From the NCBI RefSeq assembly GCF_000016325.1, contig NC_009436.1, positions 4,216,001-4,280,000 on the forward strand: DNA of 64,000 bases. The letters are read 5' to 3'. How positions within the stretch are numbered: position 1 is the first letter of the stretch; every line of letters starts with the position of its first letter. The notes beneath the pieces are model-generated. The model worked only from the letters and a program-made list of their open reading frames with translations. It was not told the origin of the DNA and searched no databases. This DNA comes from Enterobacter sp. 638 (GTDB lineage Bacteria; Pseudomonadota; Gammaproteobacteria; Enterobacterales; Enterobacteriaceae). A program made the translations under genes and the position numbers. Shown one piece after another: positions 18,610 to 29,482 of this stretch.

Positions 18610-19539
18610 ATGTCTAAAAAAATTGCCGTGATTGGCGAATGCATGATTGAGTTGTCACAGAAAGGCGCAGAAGTTAGCCGCGGCTTTGGTGGCGACACGT
18701 TGAATACTTCGGTTTACATTGCACGCCAGGTCGCTCCTGAAGCGCTGGCCGTCAATTACGTCACTGCGCTGGGTACCGACAGCTTTAGCCAGCAGATGCT
18801 GGAAGCCTGGCAGAGTGAAAACGTGCAAACTTCGCTGATTCAGCGTATGGAAAACCGTCTGCCAGGGCTGTATTACATCGAAACCGACAGCACTGGCGAG
18901 CGTACTTTCTATTACTGGCGCAACGAAGCCGCCGCCAAATTCTGGCTCGAGAGCGAAGATTCTGCGGCCATTTGTGAAGAACTGGCGACGTTTGATTATC
19001 TCTATCTGAGCGGCATTAGCCTGGCCATTTTAAGCCCGTCCAGCCGTGAAAAATTACTCTCCCTGATGCACGAATGCCGTGCAAATGGTGGCAAAGTCAT
19101 TTTCGATAACAACTATCGTCCACGCTTGTGGGCCAGCCGCGAAGAGACGCAGCAGGTTTATTCGCAGATGCTGCAATGCACCGATATCGCGTTTTTAACC
19201 CTCGATGACGAAGATGCGTTGTGGGGCGAAAAGCCGGTTGAAGAGGTGATTGCGCGCACGCATGCAGCAGGGGTTTCTGAAGTGGTGATTAAGCGCGGCG
19301 CGGATTCTTGTCTGGTGTCGGTGGCGGGTGAAGCCGTGATTGACGTCCCGGCGGTGAAATTAGCCAAAGACAAAGTGGTGGATACCACGGCAGCAGGTGA
19401 TTCCTTCAGCGCGGGCTATCTGGCAGTGCGTTTGACGGGCGGTACGCCTGAAGACGCCGCCAAACGCGGTCACCTGACGGCGAGCACCGTGATTCAATAT
19501 CGCGGGGCGATTATTCCCCGCGATGCGATGCCTGACTAA
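18610..19539 (+). CDS. kdgK: 2-dehydro-3-deoxygluconokinase
   Basis: This PfkB-family sugar kinase phosphorylates KDG to KDPG, feeding pectin and hexuronate breakdown into the Entner-Doudoroff pathway. It has 309 residues, as in E. coli. The start is ATG 18610 (MSKKIAVIGECMIEL); the open frame upstream lacks family similarity. The PfkB signature with the catalytic aspartate, DTTAAGDSFSAGYL, is near residue 258. I looked for a KdgR operator upstream and could not identify one with confidence. Confidence 0.97.
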   Translation: MSKKIAVIGECMIELSQKGAEVSRGFGGDTLNTSVYIARQVAPEALAVNYVTALGTDSFSQQMLEAWQSENVQTSLIQRMENRLPGLYYIETDSTGERTFYYWRNEAAAKFWLESEDSAAICEELATFDYLYLSGISLAILSPSSREKLLSLMHECRANGGKVIFDNNYRPRLWASREETQQVYSQMLQCTDIAFLTLDDEDALWGEKPVEEVIARTHAAGVSEVVIKRGADSCLVSVAGEAVIDVPAVKLAKDKVVDTTAAGDSFSAGYLAVRLTGGTPEDAAKRGHLTASTVIQYRGAIIPRDAMPD

Positions 19540-19542
19540 ATG

Positions 19543-19572
19543 AAAAAGCCCGATGGAAATCGGGCTTTTTTG
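19543..19572. terminator. Bidirectional terminator between kdgK and yhjJ
   Basis: Stem AAGCCCGAT / ATCGGGCTT with a 4-nt loop, flanked by an A run on the left and a T run on the right, so it can end both kdgK and the convergent yhjJ. Confidence 0.92.
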
Positions 19573-19616
19573 TATCTCACTCAGAACGGGGATGAAGAAC
19601 TCATCCCGCATCAGAT

Positions 19617-21110
19617 TTACTGCCTTGCTGGAATATCTGACGCATCCTGATGTAAATCATCCACCGCTGGCTGTACAGCAAGCGCAGCGTCCGGCGTCAT
19701 GATCTCATTCCAGGTCGCTTGTAAATCCTTCATGTTGAATTCCGGCTCGCCTTTCGGCTGCAGCAGCACAAGCGCCATGTCCTGAGACAATTGCTGGCGA
19801 AGATCCTGATTGATCATCTCAACCGTCAGGCTATTCAGGAAATCCTGGCGAAGTTTCTGATACTGCTCTGGCGCGATATCCACCACCTGGTTTTGCAGGG
19901 AACGGATACGCTGACTGATCAGAACGTCAGTATCAGTGCGGGCGTAAGTGGCGAACAGTTTTTGCAGTTCGAGGCTTTTCTGCGCCACCAGCGCATCAAA
20001 CTCCTCTTTCGACAGACCGTTTTTACGCACTTTTGCCAGCTCTTTCGCGACGACGCTAAGATTGGCGTTCAACTTATCGCTCGGTGATTCAACGTTGATA
20101 GCGCACTGGGCACGCTGGAACAGCACGCGGCAGTCGAAGCCAATGCCGATATCTTTGGCGTTATTTTTGCTGAGCGTTTGCTGAACATGCCAGAACAGCG
20201 CTTCACGCGCTAAGTCTGCACGCCAGTAACGCAGCAGCGCCGCAGATTCACGAATCGGCTGCCATGGCGTGTCCCACATCAGCGCCAGACGATCCTGGCG
20301 CACGGCGTCGGTCATGATGCTCACAGGCTCTGGGCGCAGCGGTGACAGCGTCGGGACCGGCGCTGGCACATCACGTTTGCCTTTGAGATCGCCAAACGCT
20401 TTGCCGATCTGCTCGATAACTGAACGGCTATCCACGTTACCCACCACGATCAGCGTCATCGCGTCCGGGGTGTACCATTTCTGATAAAATGACTTAATTT
20501 GCTCGATATCGACCGGCTGTTTCACCGGCTCTGCAGGGTCATGCCCCAGCAGCGTGGAGCCTTTCAGGCGATAGCGCCACCAGCTGTCTTTGGTGTCCGC
20601 AGGCCAGGTCGCCACCATGTCACTGTTGCTCAGCGCATAGTTAACCGTATCCGGCGTGATCGCCACTTTACCCGCGGTATCACCCAGCCAGGTCAGCGAT
20701 TCTTTCAGCAGATCGTTACGGTTATTCGGCAGGCTGAGGTTAAACATGGTGTAGTCGTAAGAGACAACGGCAGGCGGAAGTGGGCGCTTCGGGTCAATAC
20801 CCTGCTGCCACAGTGAACGCACCTGCACGGCTTGCAAACTGCCGCTTTGAGTCAGCGCCAGTCGAGGAATAAAATGGCTAAACCCGCTCTGCTGCGAGTT
20901 TTCAGTCAGTGAACCGGTATTAACAGAAAGGCGAATTTCGATGCGATCGCTGGGACGCTGCGGCGTGGCTAAAACTTGCCACTGAAAACCATTCGCCAGT
21001 GTTCCCTGTTGCCAGGCCGGGTCGGGCTGGAGTGTATCTGCCTGCACATAACTGGCTGCTGCCATCATCAGCAAACCGCCGGTTAAGAGTCGAATTTTTG
21101 TGCCCTGCAT
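19617..21110 (-). CDS. yhjJ: M16 peptidase-like periplasmic protein YhjJ
   Basis: This 497-residue protein has a signal peptide ending at VQA-DT (about residue 24) and tandem M16 (insulinase-like) domains. The zinc motif HxxEH of active M16 enzymes is replaced by H79-FIP-R83, so it probably lacks protease activity; E. coli YhjJ shows the same change, so this is a family property and not damage here. It may act as a chaperone or as the non-catalytic half of a pair. Role unknown. It is transcribed toward kdgK. Confidence 0.92.
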   Translation of the reverse strand: MQGTKIRLLTGGLLMMAAASYVQADTLQPDPAWQQGTLANGFQWQVLATPQRPSDRIEIRLSVNTGSLTENSQQSGFSHFIPRLALTQSGSLQAVQVRSLWQQGIDPKRPLPPAVVSYDYTMFNLSLPNNRNDLLKESLTWLGDTAGKVAITPDTVNYALSNSDMVATWPADTKDSWWRYRLKGSTLLGHDPAEPVKQPVDIEQIKSFYQKWYTPDAMTLIVVGNVDSRSVIEQIGKAFGDLKGKRDVPAPVPTLSPLRPEPVSIMTDAVRQDRLALMWDTPWQPIRESAALLRYWRADLAREALFWHVQQTLSKNNAKDIGIGFDCRVLFQRAQCAINVESPSDKLNANLSVVAKELAKVRKNGLSKEEFDALVAQKSLELQKLFATYARTDTDVLISQRIRSLQNQVVDIAPEQYQKLRQDFLNSLTVEMINQDLRQQLSQDMALVLLQPKGEPEFNMKDLQATWNEIMTPDAALAVQPAVDDLHQDASDIPARQ

Positions 21111-21293
21111 GTAAACCCCTGATCAACATTCCTGGTTAAAAAGAGTGTCTCACTGCCTCGAGCACTCTGTAATAAACGTTCAAACACTTCGATTAGACCG
21201 CGTGAAGGGTGAAACGTCACGGCATGAAGTGAAATATACCTGAAAAAAATCTTGTCGAATTATGACAGATATGAGTCGTTATTATGCGCAGGA

Positions 21294-21321
21294 GCCCGCC
21301 CCCCTACAAGGGTAAGCGGGC
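21294..21321 (-). terminator. Hairpin downstream of dctA
   Basis: GCCCGC / GCGGGC stem with a C-rich/G-rich interior, 14 bp beyond the dctA stop. There is no T run, so it is weak or Rho-assisted. Confidence 0.45.
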
Positions 21322-21334
21322 ATAAGTGCTGATT

Positions 21335-22654
<1,320 letters not shown>

Positions 22655-22780
22655 TTATGGGTAAGACTCACCTGCGGCTTTAAAATAACACCCGTAAAAC
22701 AGGACAGAAATGAACACACGTCAAAATTGAAACAAAAATGTTAAGAAATTAGAGCTGACTCGAACAAGCCAGCAACAAAC

Positions 22781-24787
22781 TTACACTTTTGCGGGCGTGT
22801 TTTCGGCTGTGAGATAACGTTTTTCAAATTCATCAGGCGGCACGGCGCGAGCAAATAAGAAGCCCTGACCACTTTCGACACCCGCCTTCGCCAGCCAGTC
22901 GCGCTGGGCTTCCGTTTCGACACCTTCAGCGATCACATGCAAATCAAGGCTGCGCGCCATCTGAATAATGGCTTCAACCATGCTGCTGTCGTCTGGCAGA
23001 CCGTCAACAAAAGTCTTGTCGATCTTCAGTACGTCGACGGGCAGCGTTTTCATGTGCTGGAGCTGGCGCAGCCCCGCGTAGCCCATGCCAAAATCATCCA
23101 GCGCAATGCGAATCCCGGCATTACGCAGTGGTTTCAGAATCGCCACCGCTTCATTTGGGTCGTCAATACGACGGCTTTCTGTGACTTCGAGGGTCAACGT
23201 GTCGGGCTTGATCCGGTAGCGATTGATCAGCTCCAGCATCTCCGACACCATCGTCGGGTGCATCAGCTGTAAAGCAGAAAGGTTGACCGACAGCGGCATC
23301 TCGATGCCGCGTTCCTGCCAGGCAGAAAGCTGACGGCACGACTCTTCCAGCACCCAATAACCCACTGTCACCATCAGCCCACAGGATTCAATCCGCTCAA
23401 TCAGCCCTTCGGGCAGCTCCCACGAACCATCCGGCTGTTGGACGCGTAACAGCGCTTCGGCGCTTTTCACTTCGCCCGTTTCAAGATTGACCTGCGGCTG
23501 GAGCCAAAGCGCGAACTGATTATTATCCAGCGCGGTGAGAATATCGCTCTCTTCCGTCAACCGCCGCTGCGCCTTTTCCATCTGCTCCGGTTCGAAGAAC
23601 TGAATCTGATTTTTGCCTTTGCGACGGGCGGTAAAGGCCGCGGAGAACGCACGTCGATACAGCTGTTCTGCCGTCAGATCGCCGTAATACATCGCCAGAC
23701 CGATACTGGCGCTCGGACGCAGCTGAATGCCCTGCACCGGCAGACGCTCATTTATGACAGTGAGCACTTGCTGACCTAACGTGATGGCGTGCCACGGCTC
23801 TTTCACTCCGTGGGCGAGAATCACAAAATCGTAGCCGCTCACTTGGGTGAGGACCATTCGTGGCGCGAGCACCGATTTGATTTTTTCCACCAGCGTCAGG
23901 AGCAGCATTTCGCGCTGACTCTCTTTCAGCACGCCGGCCGTGTCCTGCAAGGTTTCACAGGCGATAGCCATCAGCGCCGTGGTCTGCTGACGCGCGACGG
24001 TTTGTTCCAGTAACGCCATCAGGAAGGCTTTGTTTGGCAGCTCAGAGACCGGGAAACGCGTGGCGTTGCTGTTAAGCTCATCCTGGTGGCGCAGCAAGCG
24101 CTGCTGGTTAATGTTGTAACTGCGCACCAGCATGCCGATTTCGTCGTCATGATGCAGGCGCGGCAGGGAAAGCTGATGTCCCACCTGGTCCTGCGGCGAG
24201 AGATTATCCAGCTCACGGGCAATTTTGCGCAGCGGATGGACAATCAAACGGTTGATACACCAGGTCAGCGCCACGCTCAGAATCAGCGTTAAAAGTAAGT
24301 AAGTAGTTACTAACGTCGAGACCCAGCTCATCACGAACTTGTGCATCCGATACGCGTCCGCCTGTAGAACCAAATAGGCTAACGGCTGCGGATTGGCAGG
24401 GCGTTCAAGGGAGTAAAGCGGGAGCGAAATCTGCACCGGCAGCTCAAACATCCGCATGATCATCATCGGAACCGGACGCTCGGGAATAAAGCTCATCCGC
24501 AGCGCCTGGAATTGATTGGGTAACACCACATCCGCCCGGCTGACAATTCCTGCAGGTTGAATGCGCTGTAAAATGGTTTCTGCCTCGGGGATATCCCCTT
24601 TCAGAATGGCGGCCGAGAGCGGTAAACGAACCGAGCGGGCGATACTTTCCAGTTGTGAAGCCGTGTTGTAGCGATTCTGCTGTACGGAATGAAACAGCAA
24701 AATAACGCAAAATATGAAAACAAACACCATAGTGACGGCAGATACCATCGCCATTTGTTTGATCGTTAAAGAACGGCTGACACGCAA
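22781..24787 (-). CDS. pdeK: Membrane c-di-GMP phosphodiesterase PdeK (YhjK/HmsP-like)
   Basis: This is an inner-membrane HAMP-GGDEF-EAL protein of 668 residues. It has two membrane segments ([18 protein letters not shown] and [20 protein letters not shown]) enclosing a periplasmic sensor. A HAMP region follows, then a GGDEF domain whose signature is degraded to SGYDF (no cyclase activity expected), and an EAL domain with EALLR, LEVTES, DDFGMGY and EGVE intact. A TTG start at 24787 (GGAGAG upstream) gives [12 protein letters not shown], matching E. coli; an upstream TTG at 24823 is possible. It sits directly downstream of bcsC (118 bp), so it may be transcribed with the cellulose operon and act as local c-di-GMP removal. 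Confidence 0.92.
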   Translation of the reverse strand: MRVSRSLTIKQMAMVSAVTMVFVFIFCVILLFHSVQQNRYNTASQLESIARSVRLPLSAAILKGDIPEAETILQRIQPAGIVSRADVVLPNQFQALRMSFIPERPVPMMIMRMFELPVQISLPLYSLERPANPQPLAYLVLQADAYRMHKFVMSWVSTLVTTYLLLTLILSVALTWCINRLIVHPLRKIARELDNLSPQDQVGHQLSLPRLHHDDEIGMLVRSYNINQQRLLRHQDELNSNATRFPVSELPNKAFLMALLEQTVARQQTTALMAIACETLQDTAGVLKESQREMLLLTLVEKIKSVLAPRMVLTQVSGYDFVILAHGVKEPWHAITLGQQVLTVINERLPVQGIQLRPSASIGLAMYYGDLTAEQLYRRAFSAAFTARRKGKNQIQFFEPEQMEKAQRRLTEESDILTALDNNQFALWLQPQVNLETGEVKSAEALLRVQQPDGSWELPEGLIERIESCGLMVTVGYWVLEESCRQLSAWQERGIEMPLSVNLSALQLMHPTMVSEMLELINRYRIKPDTLTLEVTESRRIDDPNEAVAILKPLRNAGIRIALDDFGMGYAGLRQLQHMKTLPVDVLKIDKTFVDGLPDDSSMVEAIIQMARSLDLHVIAEGVETEAQRDWLAKAGVESGQGFLFARAVPPDEFEKRYLTAENTPAKV

Positions 24788-24905
24788 ATTGACTCTCCAC
24801 AAACCCGAAGCATAGCGTAACAAAACGTTACCCTATTGCCGCCAGAGTATACCCGATCGCAACGAATTTAAGAGAGCCTAAGATTTCTATTAAGGATAAT
24901 TCCGG

Positions 24906-27900
24906 TTACCAGTCCGCATAAGGTGTGAGCGGTTCCGGCGGTAAGTCCATATCGCCCTGCCAGCCCGCAGCGGAGTAGCGCACATACAGCAGCGCATGGC
25001 TCGGGGTGTAGTCTTTCGCTTGCTGGATATCGACGCCCAAACCGACAAACCAGTTGGACGTTACGCGACGTTCCACAATCGCCCGCGCGGTATAACCGGT
25101 TCCTGACGAACTGCTGCCCTCTTCCGGCTCTTTTCTGTCGCCGTATCGTCCTTCTTCATTGGTTGGGATGAGCCCCTGAATCGGGTAGCGCATTCCGTCT
25201 TTGCTTTTGGAATGCGACCAGGAGGCTGAACCGCCCAATTCCCAGGACCAATTTTCGGTGCGTTTACGCCAGGTAACTGGCACCGCGAAAGAAACGTACT
25301 CCTGCGGACTGTAATAGCCGCCCTGGCCCAGGGCATAGGAACTCAAATCTTTGTCGTAATGCCAGAGCATATTCGACAGACCCACCGTCAGGCGCTCGTT
25401 GTTTTTGTTGATAATCTTGTAGTAATAGCCGGTCATCCAACGGATGCGCCAGTTATCCGCAACGTTTTTGCCCTCGAGCGCGTCCATGTTCAGACTCGAC
25501 CAGATGCCGTTGGCTTCGCCTTTGTCATAACTGATGCTCGCGCCGCCACCGGTGGCACGCACGCCGCCCCATGTGGTGCCGGTGTTAGGATCTTTTTGTC
25601 CGGCAAACGCCAGCACGGAGCTGGAGATCGGACGGCGATGGGCGTTAACGGTATAGCCTATCGGCCCTAAATCGTTGCTGTAGCTTAGGCCGCCCACCAC
25701 GTCGACGACGTTAAAGCCCATTGGCGTGGTGCCGATGTCCATCGCCCAGGTTTTGTTTTCCCAGCCCACCGCCACGCTCGCGCCGTTTGCGCTTTGATTG
25801 GTACTGCCGTGACATGGCGTACCGGCGCACGTGCCCCATTTGGGATCGTAAGTCCCGTCTTTGGTCTCAAACGAACCGGCGTTCATATTCACCAGATCGC
25901 TGCGGAAGAACATCCGTCCGTCGGACAGCGGCGCATCGACATGCAGCATGGTGGTGTGTGCTTTCAGATCGGAGTACCCGCCGGTCCCGCTGGAACCCCA
26001 GTAGTCATGCTGCAGCGTGACGTTGAGATCCTGCTGCTGATACAGCTCGCCCGCATCGCTGCGCACGCCGCGCTTAAGCCAATCGTCTTTTTCGTCATTA
26101 CGCGTCAGGCGCGTAAAACTGTCGTTATCTTCAGGGCGCGTCGGGGTGATACCGGACGCAACCATCGCATCTTTATAGCTTTCTAGCGCCTGTTGCGGCT
26201 GGCCGTTACTGGCCTGGAAACGTGCTGCATCGCGCAGCACCAGCGCGCTGTCCATTGACGGCGGCTGCGATTTTGCCTGCGGAACCAGTTTGCTGAACGT
26301 CTGCTCTGCGGCAGCTGTGTCGCCCAGCTCAGCCTGCGCCAGCGCAACGCGGCGCTGCATATTCACCGACGGCGGCTCGCTATTTTGCCCGGCGGGCAGT
26401 GTCGCCAGCTGTGCGCGTGCAGCATCTTTATCGCCTTCAGAAAGATAGACTTCCGTCAGGCCAAGAATCGCATCGGTGTTTTGCGGTTCATGCTGTAAAA
26501 CAGTGCTGTATGCGGCTTTGGCTGAGGCCCGATCGCCCCGCTGCTGCGCCCAGTCTGCCAGCGTTAAGTCGATACGCGTGGACTGCGGCTGCTGGCGTAA
26601 TAGCGTTTCCGCCTCGCGCTCCTGGCCGCTATCGCGCAGGCGGTTGGCGGTTTCCAGCACCTGATCGCCTTGCAGTCGGTCAGCCAGTTCCTGAATATTG
26701 CCGTTCCATTTATCGCGTGAAAGCGTGTTGAGATGCGCCAGCGCGGCACGATCCTGATTATTGCCCGATAGATACAAACCGTTGGCGTAAACCTGTTCCG
26801 GATCGCCCGGTTTTTGGCTCGCCAGTTGACGCATCAGCGTATCCGCCTGGCTGCGCTGCCCGGCGCTGTAGAGATCGCGTGACAGACGATAGGTTATCCA
26901 CACGTTGCCTGGATCGAGCGCCAGCCGACGGCGCTGAATTTCAGCCGCCTGGGCAAAACTGCCCTGGTTTTCCAGCTGTTCCGCCTGCTGCGCGAGCCGG
27001 TCGTTATCCAGACTGCGCTGGATATCATCGATGCTGCGACGCTGGCTGGCGGTAAGTGACTGGATAAACTGGTCGGCTTTTTCCGGTGATTGTGCGCGAT
27101 AAATATTGGCCAACCCGCGTACCGCGTTGCTGTTGCCGCTGTCCATGCGCAGCGCCTGACGATAAAAACGCTCGGCGGCGGCGTTATCTTTGCGTGCAAC
27201 CGCCGCATCGCCAAGGCCAAGCACCGCGTAGCTGTCGGTATTGTCGATGTTGCGCGCCTGCTGATAATGACGTTCAGCCTGGCTGATATTATTGGCTTTC
27301 AGCGCGGCATCGCCCTGCTGAATCAGCAGCCAGTAGCGGTTGACCTTCAGCAGACTGTCCCATTTCCCGCGGTTATCGCTTTGCGGATCGAGCGCGATCG
27401 CCTTTTCAAACTGAGTGACCGCTCGCGCACGATCGCCGCGCTGGGAATACGCTTGCCCCAGCGCGCCCACGGCTTCGCTGTCGGCATGATTGGCGCTCAC
27501 CGCCTGCTGTAGCTCGGCAACGGCTTTGCCGCCCTGGCCTGCTTCAACCGCTGCCAGCCCTTCGGCTTTGGCACGGAACGCGGGATCGGCTAAGCGTTTT
27601 TGCTGGTCATCCAACTGCGAGCGGGCTGCGGTGACGTTATCGCCCGTGCTGAACACCTGCAAATAATCCTGTAAGGCTTTGACGCTGGCGGCACTCACCG
27701 GCGCGTCTTTGATCTGCTGATACCAGAGGTCGGAAGCCGCATCGCGTCCGGCGTTGGATTTCGCCATTTGCCGCAGCACCGCAAAGCCTTCATCGCTGCG
27801 CCCGCTCTGGAACAGAAGCTGCGCCAGCGTGTTTTGCAGCTGCGTATCGCCAGGGCTGGTGAGATTAATTTTTTTGAGCTGGTTGATGGCCTCAACGCGA

Positions 27901-28388
27901 CGCGCAGGATTCTTAGCGACAACGGTCCAGTATTCCGTCGCCAGCGCATCGTTGGGCGGATTACCGGCAAAGATTTTGTCGTAAGCGTCAATGGCTTCCT
28001 GCGTATGGCCGGTGGTCGCCAGTAAACGCGCCTGCTGTAATTCCTGACGCCCTTCTGGCGTCGAGAGCAACATGGCGTTTTGCGAAGCCTTATAAGCACT
28101 CGAACTCGGCGCGATACCCTTCAGGCGATCCAGCTCTTTTTGCGCGCCCGCATTATCGCCCTGACGCAGCAGATAGCGGAATCGCGCGGCGATCACGTCC
28201 GGATTATTCGGGTCGATCAACTCCAGACGATAGAGCGACTGGCGGACCAGATCTTCGCGTTGCGTCGCTTCGCCGAGCCGAACCTGTTCCAGCAACTGTT
28301 TTTGCTGGGGAGAGTTGGCGGCCTGCGCCAGCGGCATCAGCGTTAAGCCAAGCGATAAACTGAGTAAACTTAATGAGAACTTGCGCAT
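24906..28388 (-). CDS. bcsC: Cellulose export porin BcsC, type II operon
   Basis: This 1160-residue outer-membrane export protein has a signal peptide ending LAQA-AN (about residue 24), around nineteen TPR-like helix pairs forming a periplasmic scaffold (about residues 30-780), and a C-terminal 16-strand-type beta-barrel (about 800-1160) ending in an aromatic residue as outer-membrane proteins do. It carries the nascent glucan out of the cell. Length matches E. coli (1157). It is the last gene of bcsRQABZC; its start overlaps bcsZ by 19 bp. A second, longer BcsC is encoded at 41-45 kb. Confidence 0.96.
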   Translation of the reverse strand: MRKFSLSLLSLSLGLTLMPLAQAANSPQQKQLLEQVRLGEATQREDLVRQSLYRLELIDPNNPDVIAARFRYLLRQGDNAGAQKELDRLKGIAPSSSAYKASQNAMLLSTPEGRQELQQARLLATTGHTQEAIDAYDKIFAGNPPNDALATEYWTVVAKNPARRVEAINQLKKINLTSPGDTQLQNTLAQLLFQSGRSDEGFAVLRQMAKSNAGRDAASDLWYQQIKDAPVSAASVKALQDYLQVFSTGDNVTAARSQLDDQQKRLADPAFRAKAEGLAAVEAGQGGKAVAELQQAVSANHADSEAVGALGQAYSQRGDRARAVTQFEKAIALDPQSDNRGKWDSLLKVNRYWLLIQQGDAALKANNISQAERHYQQARNIDNTDSYAVLGLGDAAVARKDNAAAERFYRQALRMDSGNSNAVRGLANIYRAQSPEKADQFIQSLTASQRRSIDDIQRSLDNDRLAQQAEQLENQGSFAQAAEIQRRRLALDPGNVWITYRLSRDLYSAGQRSQADTLMRQLASQKPGDPEQVYANGLYLSGNNQDRAALAHLNTLSRDKWNGNIQELADRLQGDQVLETANRLRDSGQEREAETLLRQQPQSTRIDLTLADWAQQRGDRASAKAAYSTVLQHEPQNTDAILGLTEVYLSEGDKDAARAQLATLPAGQNSEPPSVNMQRRVALAQAELGDTAAAEQTFSKLVPQAKSQPPSMDSALVLRDAARFQASNGQPQQALESYKDAMVASGITPTRPEDNDSFTRLTRNDEKDDWLKRGVRSDAGELYQQQDLNVTLQHDYWGSSGTGGYSDLKAHTTMLHVDAPLSDGRMFFRSDLVNMNAGSFETKDGTYDPKWGTCAGTPCHGSTNQSANGASVAVGWENKTWAMDIGTTPMGFNVVDVVGGLSYSNDLGPIGYTVNAHRRPISSSVLAFAGQKDPNTGTTWGGVRATGGGASISYDKGEANGIWSSLNMDALEGKNVADNWRIRWMTGYYYKIINKNNERLTVGLSNMLWHYDKDLSSYALGQGGYYSPQEYVSFAVPVTWRKRTENWSWELGGSASWSHSKSKDGMRYPIQGLIPTNEEGRYGDRKEPEEGSSSSGTGYTARAIVERRVTSNWFVGLGVDIQQAKDYTPSHALLYVRYSAAGWQGDMDLPPEPLTPYADW

Positions 28389-29476
28389 TCCTGGCCCCAG
28401 TCAGGGTGTAATTCACCCTTTGCGGTGAAGCGAAAACGATGCTGATCCCATCCTTGTCCGAACAGGGTCAGCACGTAGCTGTAATAGGCGTCATTGCCGG
28501 GAAAATGGTCGGCGACGCGCTGGCGTTGCACCGCTTGTGCATCACGGTCCTGTAAAAAAGGCAGCAGCGAGGCGGAGAAACCGACCGGGCCATCGCCTGT
28601 GGGTTTACCGCTTGCGACATCGACCTTCTCCGGCGGGACGCCATTTTTTGTTGTGAGCGTCGCCATCGGTTTAAAACGTGCCAGCAGTCGGGCTTTTTGC
28701 GGATCGCGGTCGTGCATCATGCCCGTCCAGAGATACACGCGAATCGCGTCGTAACTGCCGATAAAGGTTTTTTCTGGCTGCAATTGCCAGCCTTTTTTTT
28801 GCTGATACTGCACCCAGTTGGGCGCAAATCCTTTTGGCGCGGTTTCCAGCAGTAAACGCAGATTCGTCTCGCGAAGCGTGGTCCACGGCGCGCCAAAGCG
28901 GGTGAAATAGTTCGCCAGCTGCGGCGGGAGATAGCTGGGGTTAAAGCGCCAGGCTTTCTCCTCGGTAAAACCGACGTTGCCGGGCAGGAGCATCAGCCCT
29001 AAACCCGGCACTTTGATCACTTCTTCGCTGGCGATGCGTTTTAGCAGTGCTTTGCCGGTGGCGGTGTATTGCGGCGCTTTCCACAAACGCCCCGCTTCCA
29101 GCAACGACCAGGCAATCCAGATATCCGCATCAGACGCAGAGTTTTTGTCGATCACCGCCCAGGTATCCGCATCCTTTTTCCCCCACAACCAGGCAGGCAG
29201 ATGCTGACTCAGGGAGCCCTGGGCGAGATTGTCGCTCGTCCAGGTCAGCAGTAAATCGAACGCTTTGCGATCGTTGGCGGCCAGGGCAAAGAACAGCGCA
29301 TAGCTTTGCCCTTCCGAAGTGCTGATTTTCCGCGCGTCACTGGGATCAATCACGCGCCCGCCATCGCTGATGTAGTCCTGTTTAAACTGCTCCCACGCGG
29401 GCCAGCTACAGGCCGCACGCGCATTCGCTGCCGCCAGAACCAGCGCGACCATCATCCACCCGCGAAGCGCGTTCAT
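28370..29476 (-). CDS. bcsZ: Periplasmic endo-1,4-beta-glucanase BcsZ, type II operon
   Basis: This GH8 cellulase of 368 residues has a signal peptide ending ARA-AC. The proton donor E55 (TSEGQSYAL) and base D243 ([10 protein letters not shown]) fall at the positions known for E. coli BcsZ, so it should be active. It trims or untangles glucan in the periplasm and is needed for efficient cellulose output. It lies between bcsB (6-bp gap) and bcsC (19-bp overlap). Confidence 0.96.
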   Translation of the reverse strand: MNALRGWMMVALVLAAANARAACSWPAWEQFKQDYISDGGRVIDPSDARKISTSEGQSYALFFALAANDRKAFDLLLTWTSDNLAQGSLSQHLPAWLWGKKDADTWAVIDKNSASDADIWIAWSLLEAGRLWKAPQYTATGKALLKRIASEEVIKVPGLGLMLLPGNVGFTEEKAWRFNPSYLPPQLANYFTRFGAPWTTLRETNLRLLLETAPKGFAPNWVQYQQKKGWQLQPEKTFIGSYDAIRVYLWTGMMHDRDPQKARLLARFKPMATLTTKNGVPPEKVDVASGKPTGDGPVGFSASLLPFLQDRDAQAVQRQRVADHFPGNDAYYSYVLTLFGQGWDQHRFRFTAKGELHPDWGQECASSH

Positions 29477-29482
29477 CGTCCG

